Below, piece by piece: positions 26,779 through 36,302 of a DNA stretch of 64,000 nucleotides. Source of the stretch: JAKFDK01 sp036676195 (lineage in GTDB: Bacteria > Bacillota > Sulfobacillia > Symbiobacteriales > ZC4RG38); the NCBI GenBank assembly GCA_036676195.1, contig JAKFDK010000137.1, positions 19,661 through 83,660 of the forward strand, given 5' to 3'. A program made the position numbers and the translations under genes. The first letter of the stretch is position 1. Every line of letters begins with the position of its first letter. The notes below the pieces were generated by a model that saw nothing but the letters and a program-made list of their open reading frames with translations, searched no databases and was not told the DNA's origin.

Positions 26779-28045
26779 CCACCCCTGCGGAAAAATCCTC
26801 CGGCGGCACGTCCACTACGCCGATTCCCCGGCTCTGCAGGTCGGCGCGTGTCTGCGCGCGCTGGGCCAGTACCTCCAGGGCTGCCGCCTGGGTATATGCC
26901 GCATCCGAATCGGCGGGCACCTGCCGGGCCAGTCGCAGCAACGCCGGGTCAGACAGGCAGACCAGTAGCACGGCGTGGTGCGCCGCCAGCGCCGAGAGGT
27001 GGCTGACCAGCCCGCGGGAAATGTCCGGGTCGATCAGGTCGGTGAACAGTACGACCAGGCTGCGCTTTTTGTGCCTGGCCCGGAGCCAGCCGATCATGCG
27101 GCCGTAGTCCGGCTCCACCTGCTCCGGTTCCACGTCGTACAGGGCCTCGGCCATCGCCAGGACCTGCCCCCGACCCTTGCGGGGCGGCGTGAAGGCCCGC
27201 ACTTCACCGCCAAAGAGCATGAACCCACAGTGGTCCCCCCGTTCAGCCGCCACCGTGGCCAGCAACAGGGCCGCGTTCAGGGCATGGTCCAGCCGGGTCA
27301 GCCCCCGTACCCGGGGCAACATCAGCCGGCCGGCGTCCAGCAGCAGCATGATCGGCTGGCTGCGGTCAATCTGATACAGGGCGGTGACCAGCCGCCCCCG
27401 CCGGGCGGTGGCTGTCCAGTTGATGGCGCGGTAAGGGTCGCCGTCCTGGTAATCGCGCAGGGACTCGAATTCCGTACCGGTGCCGCGCAGATTGGCCCGC
27501 TTCAGGCCTTCCAGATGCCGCCCTTGCCGGATGGCCAGTTCCCACTGGCGCAGCGCCAGCAGGTCCGGGTACACCCGCACCGATTCCGGCAGCGCCAGGG
27601 TGACCATTTGCCGCCACAGCCCCAGCGGGCTGCGGTAGCGGATCTGCAGCGGCCCCAGGGTGTATTGCCCCCGCCGCTGCGGCCGCACCCGGTACGTCAC
27701 TGTCTGCCACTGGCTGTCCGCCCGTACCTGCGGCCACGCCCCGACCAGCTCCAGCGTCGGCGGCAGCGTATCCTTCAGTTCCAGTGCCAGCGGCGGCCCC
27801 GGGCTGCGCAACTGCAGGCTGAGGGTGTTTTCCGCCCCCAGGGACAGCACCGGATTGCTCACTCGCTCGGCCTTGATCCGGCGGCGGCTGCTCAGCAGGT
27901 CTGCCGCGGCCGCCACCAGCAGCAGGAGGTTCAGCGCCCGCCCCAGCCAGTGCCACTGGGGCCATAGCAGCGGCAGCCCGGCCAGTACCACCGCCATGGC
28001 CAACCCCGGCGTGGGTGCGATCCGCGTGGATGCGGCCCGCATCAA
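26738..28045 (-). CDS. DUF58 (von Willebrand-type) protein
   Basis: 435 residues. Two N-terminal helices are followed by a beta domain and the DUF58 signature GTGTEFESLRDYQDGDPYRAINW near residue 215, then a vWA-like fold with IMLLLDAGRLM standing where the MIDAS DxSxS would be; it is degenerate. Its ATG overlaps the MoxR stop (four bases), a coupling seen widely for MoxR-DUF58 pairs. Probably works with the MoxR ATPase in assembly or maturation of a membrane complex. Confidence 0.88.
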   Translation of the reverse strand: MMRAASTRIAPTPGLAMAVVLAGLPLLWPQWHWLGRALNLLLLVAAAADLLSSRRRIKAERVSNPVLSLGAENTLSLQLRSPGPPLALELKDTLPPTLELVGAWPQVRADSQWQTVTYRVRPQRRGQYTLGPLQIRYRSPLGLWRQMVTLALPESVRVYPDLLALRQWELAIRQGRHLEGLKRANLRGTGTEFESLRDYQDGDPYRAINWTATARRGRLVTALYQIDRSQPIMLLLDAGRLMLPRVRGLTRLDHALNAALLLATVAAERGDHCGFMLFGGEVRAFTPPRKGRGQVLAMAEALYDVEPEQVEPDYGRMIGWLRARHKKRSLVVLFTDLIDPDISRGLVSHLSALAAHHAVLLVCLSDPALLRLARQVPADSDAAYTQAAALEVLAQRAQTRADLQSRGIGVVDVPPEDFSAGVVNQYLRLKAQGRI

Positions 28046-28998
28046 CGCGGCACCTGCAGGCTCTGCAAAACCTGCTCCAGCGCCTGATCGGCCTGCATCC
28101 CTTCCACCTCTGCTTCGGGCCGCAACAGCACCCGGTGCCGCAGGACCGGCAGGGCCATTTCCTTGACATCGTCCGGAATTACATAATCGCGCCCGCGCAG
28201 CAGCGCCAGCGCCTGGGCAGTGATCAGCAGGGCCACACCGCCGCGAGGACTGGCGCCCACGGCCAGCGACGACCAGGCCCGGGTTGCCCGGACCAGGCCG
28301 GCCATATAGTCCAGGATCGGCGCCTCCACCACCACCTGCCGGTGGGCCTGGCGCAACTCGGCCAGGCCGGGGCCGTCCAGCACTGCGGTCAGTCCTGCCT
28401 GTGGCAGTTCCCGGGCGCGGAAACCCTGGTAGTGACGTTCCAGAATGGTGCGTTCTTCGGCCTCGTCGGGGTAGCCGACCCGCACCTTCAGCAGGAACCG
28501 GTCCAACTGGGCCTCCGGCAGGGGATAAGTCCCTTCAAACTCGATCGGGTTCTGGGTGGCAAACACCATAAACGGCGCCGGCAGGGGATGCGACTGGCCG
28601 TCGATGGTCACCTGGTCTTCCTCCATCGCCTCCAGCAAGGCAGCCTGGGTCTTGGGCGGTGTGCGGTTGATCTCGTCGGCCAGCAGCAGATTCGTGAACA
28701 CCGGCCCGAAGCGCACCCGGAAAGACAGGTCAGCCGGGTTAAAGACCGAGGTGCCCACCACGTCGGCCGGCATCAGGTCCGGGGTGAACTGAATCCGCTT
28801 GAACCCCACACCCAGAACCTGCGCCAGGCTGCGCACCAGCAGGGTCTTGGCCAGGCCGGGCACCCCTTCCAACAGCACATGGCCGCCGGCCAGGAGCGCC
28901 ACCAGCAGTTGCTCCAGCACCTGCTCCTGGCCCACGATCACCTTACCGAGTTCGGCCTGAATCCGCTGCAGCGTTACCCTGGTCTCGGTGGCGGGCAT
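28042..28998 (-). CDS. MoxR family AAA+ ATPase
   Basis: 318-residue chaperone-like ATPase. Walker A GVPGLAKT near residue 48, Walker B LLADEINRTPPKTQAALLEAMEE near residue 110, and sensor I FATQNPIEFEGTYPLPEAQLDRF are all intact. The ATG at 28998 has AAAGGAG six bases upstream; an earlier ATG at 29055 lacks one. The start lies inside the DUF4350 gene (56-base overlap), and the end is coupled to DUF58. Confidence 0.93.
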   Translation of the reverse strand: MPATETRVTLQRIQAELGKVIVGQEQVLEQLLVALLAGGHVLLEGVPGLAKTLLVRSLAQVLGVGFKRIQFTPDLMPADVVGTSVFNPADLSFRVRFGPVFTNLLLADEINRTPPKTQAALLEAMEEDQVTIDGQSHPLPAPFMVFATQNPIEFEGTYPLPEAQLDRFLLKVRVGYPDEAEERTILERHYQGFRARELPQAGLTAVLDGPGLAELRQAHRQVVVEAPILDYMAGLVRATRAWSSLAVGASPRGGVALLITAQALALLRGRDYVIPDDVKEMALPVLRHRVLLRPEAEVEGMQADQALEQVLQSLQVPR

Positions 28999-30196
28999 GG
29001 CGAACTCTCCTTTGTATGGCTTCCGCTTCCCGGGCCAGTGCCAGCAGTTTGGCATCGCTGTCCGGCGGGGGACCTTCGGGTGCCAGGCGGTCCAGCAAGT
29101 TCAGCAGGGCCCCGACCGGCAGTCTGGCCTGGGCGGCGGCCCGCCGGGCCATTTCAGCGTGGTCCAGACCCCGGACCCCGCCGGTCAGGTGGCCCAATTC
29201 GGTCAGCAGGCTGCGGTACAGGGCCTCCCGCACCACCGGGCGGGCCCGGGCCCGCCGGTACAGCCGGCCCATGGAGGTGACATACTCCACCGCCGCCCGG
29301 GGCAGGCCGGCGGCGACCGGTCGCGGGGCACCAAAGCGGGCGCCCCAGGCCCAGTACAGCAGCGCCAGGGCCAGGGCCAGTTGCAGTGCAAACGACCGCA
29401 GCGGGCCACGCAAAATCTCATACCAGTGCTGGGCTGCCCGGAAGCCGTGATGATACTCGTCAAAGGCCAACTGCTTGTCCGGACCGGGGGTCAGGAGCCC
29501 CAGGGCCAGGCGGAGATTGTCGGCCTGACCGATCTGCGCATTCGTCAGCCAGTTGGCGTCGGCTGACCAGAAGATGCGTCCCTGTCCGTGCGGCCAGCTC
29601 ACCAGCACGGGGGTACCGTCGGCGCGGGCCAGGTGCACCAGCAGCGTGTCGCCAGCTTCCCGAAATACCCCGCTGCCCACCGCCACCTCGGTCACCCCCA
29701 GGGAGGCCGGATGCACGGCGACCGGGGTCGCGATTCCGGCGGAGCGAGCGGCCGTCCGGCCAGATGACAGACGCTGCGCCCAGGTACTTCCCGCCGCCTT
29801 GCTCGCCGAGTCTCCCGGTGCATCGTCCACCGCGTTGGAACTGTCCACGCTGATCAGCAACCGGTTACCTTGCCCCACCCAGTCCAGTACCTGCTGCCAG
29901 GCGGCCGCGGTCACATCGCCGGGCTGCCAGATCACCAGGCGGTCCACCTCCGGCGGCAGGCGCCGGGGCGGCAGTTCCCACTGCCGTACCTGGCCCGGCC
30001 GGTCGGACAGCGCCTGATAAACCGCCCACAGCCCGTCGTCACGCTGGCTATAGGTGGAACCCGATGGTGCCCCGGCCCCCTTGCCGGCATCACTCTGACC
30101 AAAGAGGGCCGAGGCCAGGGTCAGGACGATGGCACCGATGAGGATGCCCCAGTGGTCGGTCCGGAGCTTTTTGATAGCCGCATCCCCTCCTGCCAT
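28943..30196 (-). CDS. DUF4350 domain membrane protein
   Basis: 417 residues: one N-terminal helix (WGILIGAIVLTLASALFG), an extracytoplasmic DUF4350 domain (RDDGLWAVYQALSD, then LVIWQPGDVTAAAWQQVLDWVGQGNRLLI), a second helix near residue 270 (LALALALLYWAWGARFG) and a cytoplasmic helical tail. It overlaps the DUF4129 gene by 76 bases and MoxR by 56, so the cluster is tightly packed. DUF4350 is commonly found beside MoxR and DUF4129. Function unknown. Confidence 0.82.
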   Translation of the reverse strand: MAGGDAAIKKLRTDHWGILIGAIVLTLASALFGQSDAGKGAGAPSGSTYSQRDDGLWAVYQALSDRPGQVRQWELPPRRLPPEVDRLVIWQPGDVTAAAWQQVLDWVGQGNRLLISVDSSNAVDDAPGDSASKAAGSTWAQRLSSGRTAARSAGIATPVAVHPASLGVTEVAVGSGVFREAGDTLLVHLARADGTPVLVSWPHGQGRIFWSADANWLTNAQIGQADNLRLALGLLTPGPDKQLAFDEYHHGFRAAQHWYEILRGPLRSFALQLALALALLYWAWGARFGAPRPVAAGLPRAAVEYVTSMGRLYRRARARPVVREALYRSLLTELGHLTGGVRGLDHAEMARRAAAQARLPVGALLNLLDRLAPEGPPPDSDAKLLALAREAEAIQRRVRHARHRDQGNAAADSGRTR

Positions 30197-31218
30197 AGCG
30201 CGGAAATCACCTCAGCCCCGCGGGCAAAATCCCCGGCGGTGGCGCCCTGCCCTGAATACAACCGCTCCTCCACCAGGACCGTCAGTTCGTCCAGTTCCCT
30301 GGCCAGAGGCGGATGCCGGCGACGCAACTGTCGGACATGCTCCCAGTTGGTCTGGGCCGGCTGATAGCGCACCAGCCCCTGCCGGTCAAGGTGCAGCAGC
30401 AGCGCCAGATAGCCGGTGCGCAACGCTTCCAGGTGGTCTCCGGCCAGTGCCAGGGCCCGGGCCGCCTGCCATTGCTCCTCCGGCGTGGCCGCCCGCGGCG
30501 GCCCGGCGCCGGACCCCGTCCGAGCCATCACCGCCGCCCCTCCGCCGTAGCCGGCCAGGGTACGCCACAGGCTGCGGCCCAGCAGTGCCAGCCCGACCGC
30601 CCCCACGGCCAGCCCCGCCCAGCGCTGCCACGGCAGCCCCTCCGTCGGTGTCGTCGGAGCCGATGCGGTGTCCGGTTCACCAAAGATCAGGCGCCGGACC
30701 CAATTCACCAGGCCCAGCCAGGCGTCCTCCAGCCGTTCCTGCCAGCGGCGCCGGCCCGCCATGGCGGCCAGCGCCTGTTCCAGGCGCTCCCGGGCACCGG
30801 CTTCTGCCACCCCCGGCTCCGGCGTGGCCTCAGCCGCCTGCAGGTGCTCCCGGGCCAGCACCAGGGCCTGATCCAGCCTGTCCCCGCCGGCGGCGGCACC
30901 GGCCCGCTCCAACAGCCCGGCCAGCCGCCGCAGGTCAGCCGTGACCGTTCCGCCCGGTGTCTGCACCTGCCAGGGGCCGCCGGCCAGTGTGCGGGCAGCC
31001 GCCAGTTCCCGGGCAACCTGGCCGGGCCGGGCGGCCTCGCCGGAAGCCGCCTGCCGGGCGGCCTCCACATGGTTGACCAACACCTGCAGCCGGTCGCGGT
31101 ACTCGTCCAGTGTCACACTGGCAGGAGCGTTGGTCACGGTAGCAGTGGCCGCCGCCGGGGCGGCAAGGCCCAGCCAGCCAACGACCAGGGCCAGCAGGCA
31201 GACCAGCCGCCGCCTCAC
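30121..31218 (-). CDS. DUF4129 domain protein with signal peptide
   Basis: 365 residues. A signal sequence (MRRRLVCLLALVVGWLGL...) leads an exported helical region, then one membrane helix near residue 200 and a cytoplasmic DUF4129 domain at the C-terminus (AGDHLEALRTGYLALLLHLDRQGLVRY, then TNWEHVRQL). Overlaps both neighbours; part of the same transcript as DUF4350/MoxR/DUF58. Role unknown, probably structural in the membrane complex. Confidence 0.8.
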   Translation of the reverse strand: MRRRLVCLLALVVGWLGLAAPAAATATVTNAPASVTLDEYRDRLQVLVNHVEAARQAASGEAARPGQVARELAAARTLAGGPWQVQTPGGTVTADLRRLAGLLERAGAAAGGDRLDQALVLAREHLQAAEATPEPGVAEAGARERLEQALAAMAGRRRWQERLEDAWLGLVNWVRRLIFGEPDTASAPTTPTEGLPWQRWAGLAVGAVGLALLGRSLWRTLAGYGGGAAVMARTGSGAGPPRAATPEEQWQAARALALAGDHLEALRTGYLALLLHLDRQGLVRYQPAQTNWEHVRQLRRRHPPLARELDELTVLVEERLYSGQGATAGDFARGAEVISALWQEGMRLSKSSGPTTGASSSVPSS

Positions 31219-32114
31219 GGCAGCGACACCGGCGGCGGGTCTGCCTGCAGCTCCAGGTCCAGTCCCTCCTTGCGCATGCGGGTATCGTAGTACGCCAGGG
31301 TCAGCCCCACTGCACCCAGCGGGGTGGTCAGGCTGGAACTGATACCGGTGCCCAGCGCCAGCAGCCAGCCCATCAGCGGGCCGGGCGGCAGTGCAGCGGC
31401 AATGGCGACCATCACGGCGAACAGGCCGCCCGTCAGCACCGATGTCATCAGGCTAAACACGATCCCCAGACCCAGCAGGGGCCAGAAACGGCCCCGCACC
31501 AGACGAAAGCTGCGCTTGATCGGCGCCAGACCGCCGGGGTGCCCTTCGAGCACCACCGAATGAAGGGTGAAAGCGGAATACACAAACAGCGCCAGATAAC
31601 CGATTGGTACGGTGAACACCGCCAGAATCACCAGGCCGCCAATCACCAGCACCGGCAGGGCCAACAGGATGAACAGGATCATCAGCAGCACGGTGCCCAG
31701 GGCGGGCCAGTATCGCCGGGCAGCCAGCCGCAGGGCCTGGCCGGCCTCCACCGCCCGGCCCTGCACGGCATGGGCGGAAGTGATAATCAACCCGCCCATC
31801 ACCAGGGGCGTGAGCGCCACGGTGACCAGCACCGTCAGCAGCCAGGTTCCGATCAGTGCCTCCGCGCCGGGCAGATCCCGAATGATCTGGATCGACGCCG
31901 AGTTGAATGCCGCCAGCACGGTCGCCGACTGAAAGGCGCCGCTCAGCAGCATGCTTGGGACGGTCAGCAGCATGGTGATCAGGAATAACGGTTTCCAGCA
32001 TCGCCCGAACACCCGGAACGACTGATCCAGCAGTTCCCCCATGCCCATGGGCCGGAAGTCCGGCGGCACCGACTTTGATCCCTGATCCTCCGTGCGCACA
32101 GTTCGCCACCCCAT
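31215..32114 (-). CDS. Multi-span membrane protein (DUF7847 / GDPD membrane-domain-like)
   Basis: 299 residues, six or more helices, beginning after a soluble PMGMGELLDQSFRVFGRCWKP segment, a pattern seen in the membrane domain of glycerophosphodiesterase-like proteins. FRLVRGRFWPLLG repeats the motif later. No catalytic domain is fused. First gene of the minus-strand cluster ending at 26738. The ATG at 32114 has a weak purine tract; a GTG start slightly downstream is possible. Confidence 0.75.
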   Translation of the reverse strand: MGWRTVRTEDQGSKSVPPDFRPMGMGELLDQSFRVFGRCWKPLFLITMLLTVPSMLLSGAFQSATVLAAFNSASIQIIRDLPGAEALIGTWLLTVLVTVALTPLVMGGLIITSAHAVQGRAVEAGQALRLAARRYWPALGTVLLMILFILLALPVLVIGGLVILAVFTVPIGYLALFVYSAFTLHSVVLEGHPGGLAPIKRSFRLVRGRFWPLLGLGIVFSLMTSVLTGGLFAVMVAIAAALPPGPLMGWLLALGTGISSSLTTPLGAVGLTLAYYDTRMRKEGLDLELQADPPPVSLP

Positions 32115-32318
32115 CCCTTGATCTGCGATACCGGTCCTGTCTTCGTCTTATATATGTCCAACTTTAAACATGCTTTGTCCGAGTCCCTGCAACCACGCTC
32201 GGTGACAGAAAGCTTTTGAACAAACACTATAATAAACCATTATTAATTACATTAATAGGGCCTTATATTGACATATTCTTAATCTATCGTTTATGATTTA
32301 AACACTTTTCGGGCACAC

Positions 32319-32383
32319 TCCCTTGCCGCCGGGATTGCCAAAGGGACCCAGCGCCGCTCTCCCTGCGCGGAGGGCTTTTTCTC
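32319..32383 (+). promoter_or_regulatory. Structured leader with terminator-like hairpin before the chemoreceptor
   Basis: The 315-base gap (32115-32429) is AT-rich at 32215-32300, the probable promoter zone. It is followed by a GC-rich leader: TCCCTT (32319-32324) can pair with AAGGGA (32341-32346), and GCTCTCC/GGAGGGC (32356-32375) forms a hairpin ending in TTTTTCTC. The order, stem then terminator then gene, suggests attenuation. I could not match it to a named riboswitch. Confidence 0.45.
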
Positions 32384-32429
32384 ATGGCACTGCAACCGTA
32401 TACCAGTCCTACAACGGGAGGAAGAAAAG

Positions 32430-34289
32430 ATGCGCGCCACTCTCCAGGTCAAACTTACTGCTGCGTTTGTTGCGGTCGGACTGCTGGTGGCTCTGGGCGC
32501 TGTGTCTGTGATCGTCGCCCTGCGTCAGGTGGTCGGCGAATACAACGTGGTCACCCAGCAGTTGCAGCCGGCCGACAAGGACGTATCCGATCTGCTCACC
32601 GGTGTGAACCGGCAGGCCGCTGCAACCCGCGGCTACCTGCTGTTCAGGGACGAAACGTTTATCGATGAATTTGCCGAGGCAGACCGGATCATGCAAGAAA
32701 GCGTGCGTGCGCTGCACAGCCACCTGACGGACCCGGATCACCTGCGCACGGCCACGGCCATTCAGGACCTGAATCGCCAGTATACCGAGGCCGCCAACCA
32801 GAGCACCAAGCTGGTCAGGCAAGGCCGCATCCAGGAAGCACGGGAGCACCTGGTCCGTGTCGCCAGGCCCATCATCGTCCAGACCACCACCCTGGGCCAG
32901 GCTCTCCAGAGGTCACTCCATGACAGAGCGACCTCTGCCGCCGATACCGCCCAACAGAATACGGCGCAGGCAGAAAATATGGGGCTGGCCGCTGTCATCA
33001 TCGGGCTGCTCGTGGGCCTGACTGCGGAGGCCGCCCTGGCCCGCAGCATCGCCAGGCCGGTGCGCCAGACGGCGACATCGGCCCTACGGGTGGCAGCGGG
33101 CGACCTGACCGTGACCGAACTGCAAGTGAAAAGTCGGGACGAAGTGGGCCAAATGGCCGGCGCCTTCAATCAGATGGTACAGAACCTGCGACGGCTGGTG
33201 CAGGAAGCCTCCGCTTCGGCCACCACCATGGCCAGTTCCGCCGGGCAACTGAACGGGGCGACTGAACAGGTGGTAGTGGCGGCGCAGGGGGTGACACAGG
33301 CAGTGGGGCAGGTAGCCGCAGGCGCCGCCGAGCAGTCCAGGTCGGCGCAGGCCACCACCCGGATGGTGGAGCAACTCAGCCAGGCCACGGCCCAGATCGC
33401 CGCCGGCGCCCAGCAACAAGCCAGGAGCACCCAACAGACAGTCGAGGCCGTTTCCCAGATGGTGACCGCCGTTGACGATGTGGCGAACACGGCCTCCCGG
33501 GTGTCGGCCTCTTCGAAGCAAACGATCGATACTGCCCGCAGCGGCCGGGAGGTCGTGCATAGAACGGTGGCCGGTATGGATCGCATCCGGGATACGGTTC
33601 TGGCTTCAGCCGAACAGATCCGCGCACTCGAGGCGTTGTTGGCGCAAATCGGCGCCATCACCCAGGTGATTACCGAAATTGCCGATCAGACCAATCTGCT
33701 GGCCTTGAACGCGGCCATCGAAGCCGCCAGAGCCGGTGAGCACGGGCGGGGCTTTGCCGTTGTGGCCGACGAGGTCCGCAAACTGGCAGAGCGGGCCGGA
33801 ACCTCGGCCAAAGAGATCACCGACCTGATCCAGAACATCCAGAAGGGGACGGCAGAGGCCGTCAGGGCAATGGAACAGGGCCGTACCGAAGTGGAGAACG
33901 GTTCGCAACTGGCGGCAGACGCAGGCCAGGCTCTTGATAAAATCCTGGTTGTGGTGGAGCAGGCGGCCCGTGACGTGGTCACCATCCATACGGCGGCCCA
34001 GCAGATCACCACGTTTAGTCGGGAAGTGGCACACGCGATTGATGCCGTGGCCGAAGTCACCGAACAGAGCACGGTCACCACCAAGGAAATGGCCGCCGGC
34101 GCCGACCAGGCCAGCCGGGAGGTGGCAGAAATCGCGTCTGTGTCCGAGGAGAACGCCGCCGCCGCCGAAGAGGTCTCCGCCTCGGTGGAGGAAATGAACG
34201 CATCCATGGAGGAGATCGCCACCGCCACCGACAGCCTGTCTCGGGTGGCCCGGGAACTACAGGCCCAGGTCAGCCGCTTTAAAGTCTAG
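32430..34289 (+). CDS. Methyl-accepting chemotaxis protein
   Basis: Transmembrane chemoreceptor of 619 residues. One helix at about 8-30, an extracellular four-helix-bundle/CHASE3-like sensor (about 31-185, with NRQAAATRGYLLFRDETF), a second helix (about 188-208), HAMP (about 210-262), then a long coiled-coil signalling domain. The conserved hairpin tip reads EIADQTNLLALNAAIEAARA followed by GEHGRGFAVVADEVRKLAERA. GGGAGGAAG precedes the ATG. No che genes lie nearby, so it is an orphan receptor. Ligand unknown. Confidence 0.93.
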   Translation: MRATLQVKLTAAFVAVGLLVALGAVSVIVALRQVVGEYNVVTQQLQPADKDVSDLLTGVNRQAAATRGYLLFRDETFIDEFAEADRIMQESVRALHSHLTDPDHLRTATAIQDLNRQYTEAANQSTKLVRQGRIQEAREHLVRVARPIIVQTTTLGQALQRSLHDRATSAADTAQQNTAQAENMGLAAVIIGLLVGLTAEAALARSIARPVRQTATSALRVAAGDLTVTELQVKSRDEVGQMAGAFNQMVQNLRRLVQEASASATTMASSAGQLNGATEQVVVAAQGVTQAVGQVAAGAAEQSRSAQATTRMVEQLSQATAQIAAGAQQQARSTQQTVEAVSQMVTAVDDVANTASRVSASSKQTIDTARSGREVVHRTVAGMDRIRDTVLASAEQIRALEALLAQIGAITQVITEIADQTNLLALNAAIEAARAGEHGRGFAVVADEVRKLAERAGTSAKEITDLIQNIQKGTAEAVRAMEQGRTEVENGSQLAADAGQALDKILVVVEQAARDVVTIHTAAQQITTFSREVAHAIDAVAEVTEQSTVTTKEMAAGADQASREVAEIASVSEENAAAAEEVSASVEEMNASMEEIATATDSLSRVARELQAQVSRFKV

Positions 34290-34291
34290 GC

Positions 34292-34343
34292 CCGCAACAG
34301 CAATCCCCAATCGGGCCAGGCCGATCGGGGATTGCTGTTGCGG
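34292..34343. terminator. Long inverted repeat between chemoreceptor and etfA
   Basis: Arms of about 22 bases (from CCGCAACAGCAATCCCC) pair almost perfectly around a GCCAGG loop. It lies between two converging genes and likely terminates both, though T-tracts are absent. Confidence 0.6.
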
Positions 34344-34357
34344 CGTATGCAGGGTAT

Positions 34358-35326
34358 TCAGCGTACCGGTGTGGAGCCGGCGACCTGCTGCAGCAGCGCC
34401 GCCGCCACCTCCTGGGGTTCGGCGACGATGCCGTAGGTGGCCGTCTTGAAGATCGGGGCGTCCGGGTCAGCATGCACCGCCACAATCGTCTCCTGCATGT
34501 TGCTGCCGGCCCGGCGGCGGAAGGCACCGGCCACGCCCAGGGCGATATACAGCACCGGGGTGGTCGAGCCGGCCGGATCGGCCATCTGCGGCGCCCAGCT
34601 CATGCCCCATTCGTCCACCGTCACCCAGCGGCCACCCATCGCCTGGGCCAGATCCCGGGCCCAGGCTCCCAGTTCCCGGTCGCCCTTGCCACTCACGACC
34701 AGGATCTGCGTTCCCGCGGCGGCCACCGGCGGCTGCTCGACTAACACATCATCGATCACCACGCCCACCGGCGGCAACTGGGGCGGCTCCACCTCCACCA
34801 AGGTGCCCGTGCGGCCCCGCTCCGGCCGCCGCTGGGCCCAGGCACCAGGCCGCAGAATCACCACCGCCGTCTCGTCACGGCTGGTGACCTCAGTAATGAT
34901 GCTGTTGCCGAACAGAGGGCACTGCTGCACCACGGCCCCGTCCTTATAGGTGAGGCCGGTGGCCTCGCCCACCATGGTGACACCCAGACCGGCGGCTATC
35001 CGGGCGGCAATGTGCTGACCGGTCACGCTGCCATCGAAGAGAATGGCCAGGGGGCGGCGCTCCTGGATCAAATGGATCAGGGATGCCGCCAGGCGGCGGT
35101 TATCCATATTATTGCGCAAAATGGGATCATCAACGGCATAGACCACTTCCGCCCCGCGGGCCACACCACCGCGGAATACCTCCCGGGCACCCCAGCCTAC
35201 GGCCACGCAGGCCAGCCGGGCATCGGCCCGGGCCGCCAGGGCTTCACCAGCCGTCATGGCTTCAGCAGCAATGGGATTCGGCTCACCCAGACGGTGCTGC
35301 ACCCAGACCCACACTTCACGCTGCAT
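34358..35326 (-). CDS. etfA: Electron transfer flavoprotein alpha subunit
   Basis: 322 residues. The C-terminal FAD-binding region is recognisable (PVLYIALGVAGAF and IVAVHADPDAPIFKTATYGIVAE), but the usual GQTGxxVAPxLY segment is altered to ADPAGSTTPVLY, so FAD contacts may differ. It lies five bases after etfB on the same strand, forming the heterodimer that takes electrons from acyl-CoA dehydrogenases or related flavoenzymes. No ETF-quinone oxidoreductase is in the window. Confidence 0.88.
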   Translation of the reverse strand: MQREVWVWVQHRLGEPNPIAAEAMTAGEALAARADARLACVAVGWGAREVFRGGVARGAEVVYAVDDPILRNNMDNRRLAASLIHLIQERRPLAILFDGSVTGQHIAARIAAGLGVTMVGEATGLTYKDGAVVQQCPLFGNSIITEVTSRDETAVVILRPGAWAQRRPERGRTGTLVEVEPPQLPPVGVVIDDVLVEQPPVAAAGTQILVVSGKGDRELGAWARDLAQAMGGRWVTVDEWGMSWAPQMADPAGSTTPVLYIALGVAGAFRRRAGSNMQETIVAVHADPDAPIFKTATYGIVAEPQEVAAALLQQVAGSTPVR

Positions 35327-35331
35327 GGTAT

Positions 35332-36105
35332 TTAACCCCCTGTTCCGGCTGCGGCATCATACAGTCGGTCCTGGCGGAGCCGAACCAGCAATTCCCGCAC
35401 GGCTGCCGCCGGTGGACTGGCCAGAAACACGGCCGGCTGTGCCGGCGGTGCGTCAAAAAAGGCGATGTTTGTCGCCGGCACGGCCTCCGGCGGGGTGGGA
35501 ATGACCCGGATTCGGGTCTCCCGAGCCACCGGCACCTGGCTGGTGACCATGGTGGCGTCAGCAATGTCACGCAGAACTGAGATCACGGCGGGTGTCTCCA
35601 TCCGCACCAGCTCCAGCCCTTCCGCAGAGCGGCGCTGGATGTCGGCCGTGCAGTCAGACACTTCCTTGATGCCGCTGACGTTGCTGACCAGGGGCCAACC
35701 AAGGATTTCCGCCATCATGGACGGAACCAGCCCGGGACCGCCCACGGCAGAGTGCATACCCGTAATTACCAGATCAATGTCGTCCAGTTCCTGCACCGCT
35801 GCCGCCAGGCAACGGGCAAGCACCTGAGCATCCTGCCGCAGCAGGGGCGGGGCCTGCACCCGGACAGCCCGGTGGGCGCCCAGGGCCATGGCCGCCCGCA
35901 GCAGTTCATCGCATGATTCATCACCCGCCGCCAGAACCGTCACCCGCCCGCCCTGGCGTTTGGCCATGCGGACAGCCGCCTCAACGGTATTCAGGGCAAA
36001 CGGATTCAGGTCGGCATCATGTCCCTCTTTCCAATCCAAGTGATCACCGGCGGCACGTACACTCCCGGGGCGCGGCACCTGTTTGACACAAACGGCAATT
36101 TCCAT
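35332..36105 (-). CDS. etfB: Electron transfer flavoprotein beta subunit
   Basis: 257 residues. MEIAVCVKQVPRPG at the start, NPFALNTVEAAVRM, and DLVITGMHSAVGGPGLVPSMMAEILGWP (nucleotide-binding block; usually GxxxxDxxxxQV) identify ETF-beta. GGAGG lies eight bases before the ATG at 36105; an upstream in-frame ATG at 36120 has none. First gene of the etfBA pair. Confidence 0.9.
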   Translation of the reverse strand: MEIAVCVKQVPRPGSVRAAGDHLDWKEGHDADLNPFALNTVEAAVRMAKRQGGRVTVLAAGDESCDELLRAAMALGAHRAVRVQAPPLLRQDAQVLARCLAAAVQELDDIDLVITGMHSAVGGPGLVPSMMAEILGWPLVSNVSGIKEVSDCTADIQRRSAEGLELVRMETPAVISVLRDIADATMVTSQVPVARETRIRVIPTPPEAVPATNIAFFDAPPAQPAVFLASPPAAAVRELLVRLRQDRLYDAAAGTGG

Positions 36106-36257
36106 GGCGGTCGCCTCCAAATCTGGATTCGGGGCCGGTTGCCAAATCGCCGGGTGGACAGATGGGCAGTGCAGCGTCTTGGATCGTGGAGATTACCATT
36201 CCGCGACCGCCGCTGGTACTCCTGCAAAACATATGAAATCCCGATATTAAAATTACT

Positions 36258-36288
36258 GGGCCGGCAGTTCTTTCCGAACTGCCGGCCC
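36258..36288 (-). terminator. Terminator of the acyl-CoA synthetase gene
   Basis: A perfect 13-bp stem (GGGCCGGCAGTTC and its complement) with a five-base loop lies 15 bases after the stop. On the minus strand an AT-rich tail (AGTAATTTTAATA) follows. Confidence 0.75.
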
Positions 36289-36302
36289 GATGGGGTCTGA
36301 TC

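Noticed and set aside
32312..32383. c-di-GMP-I riboswitch before the chemoreceptor
   Set aside because: The conserved core blocks of that aptamer are not visible, so only a structured leader is claimed.
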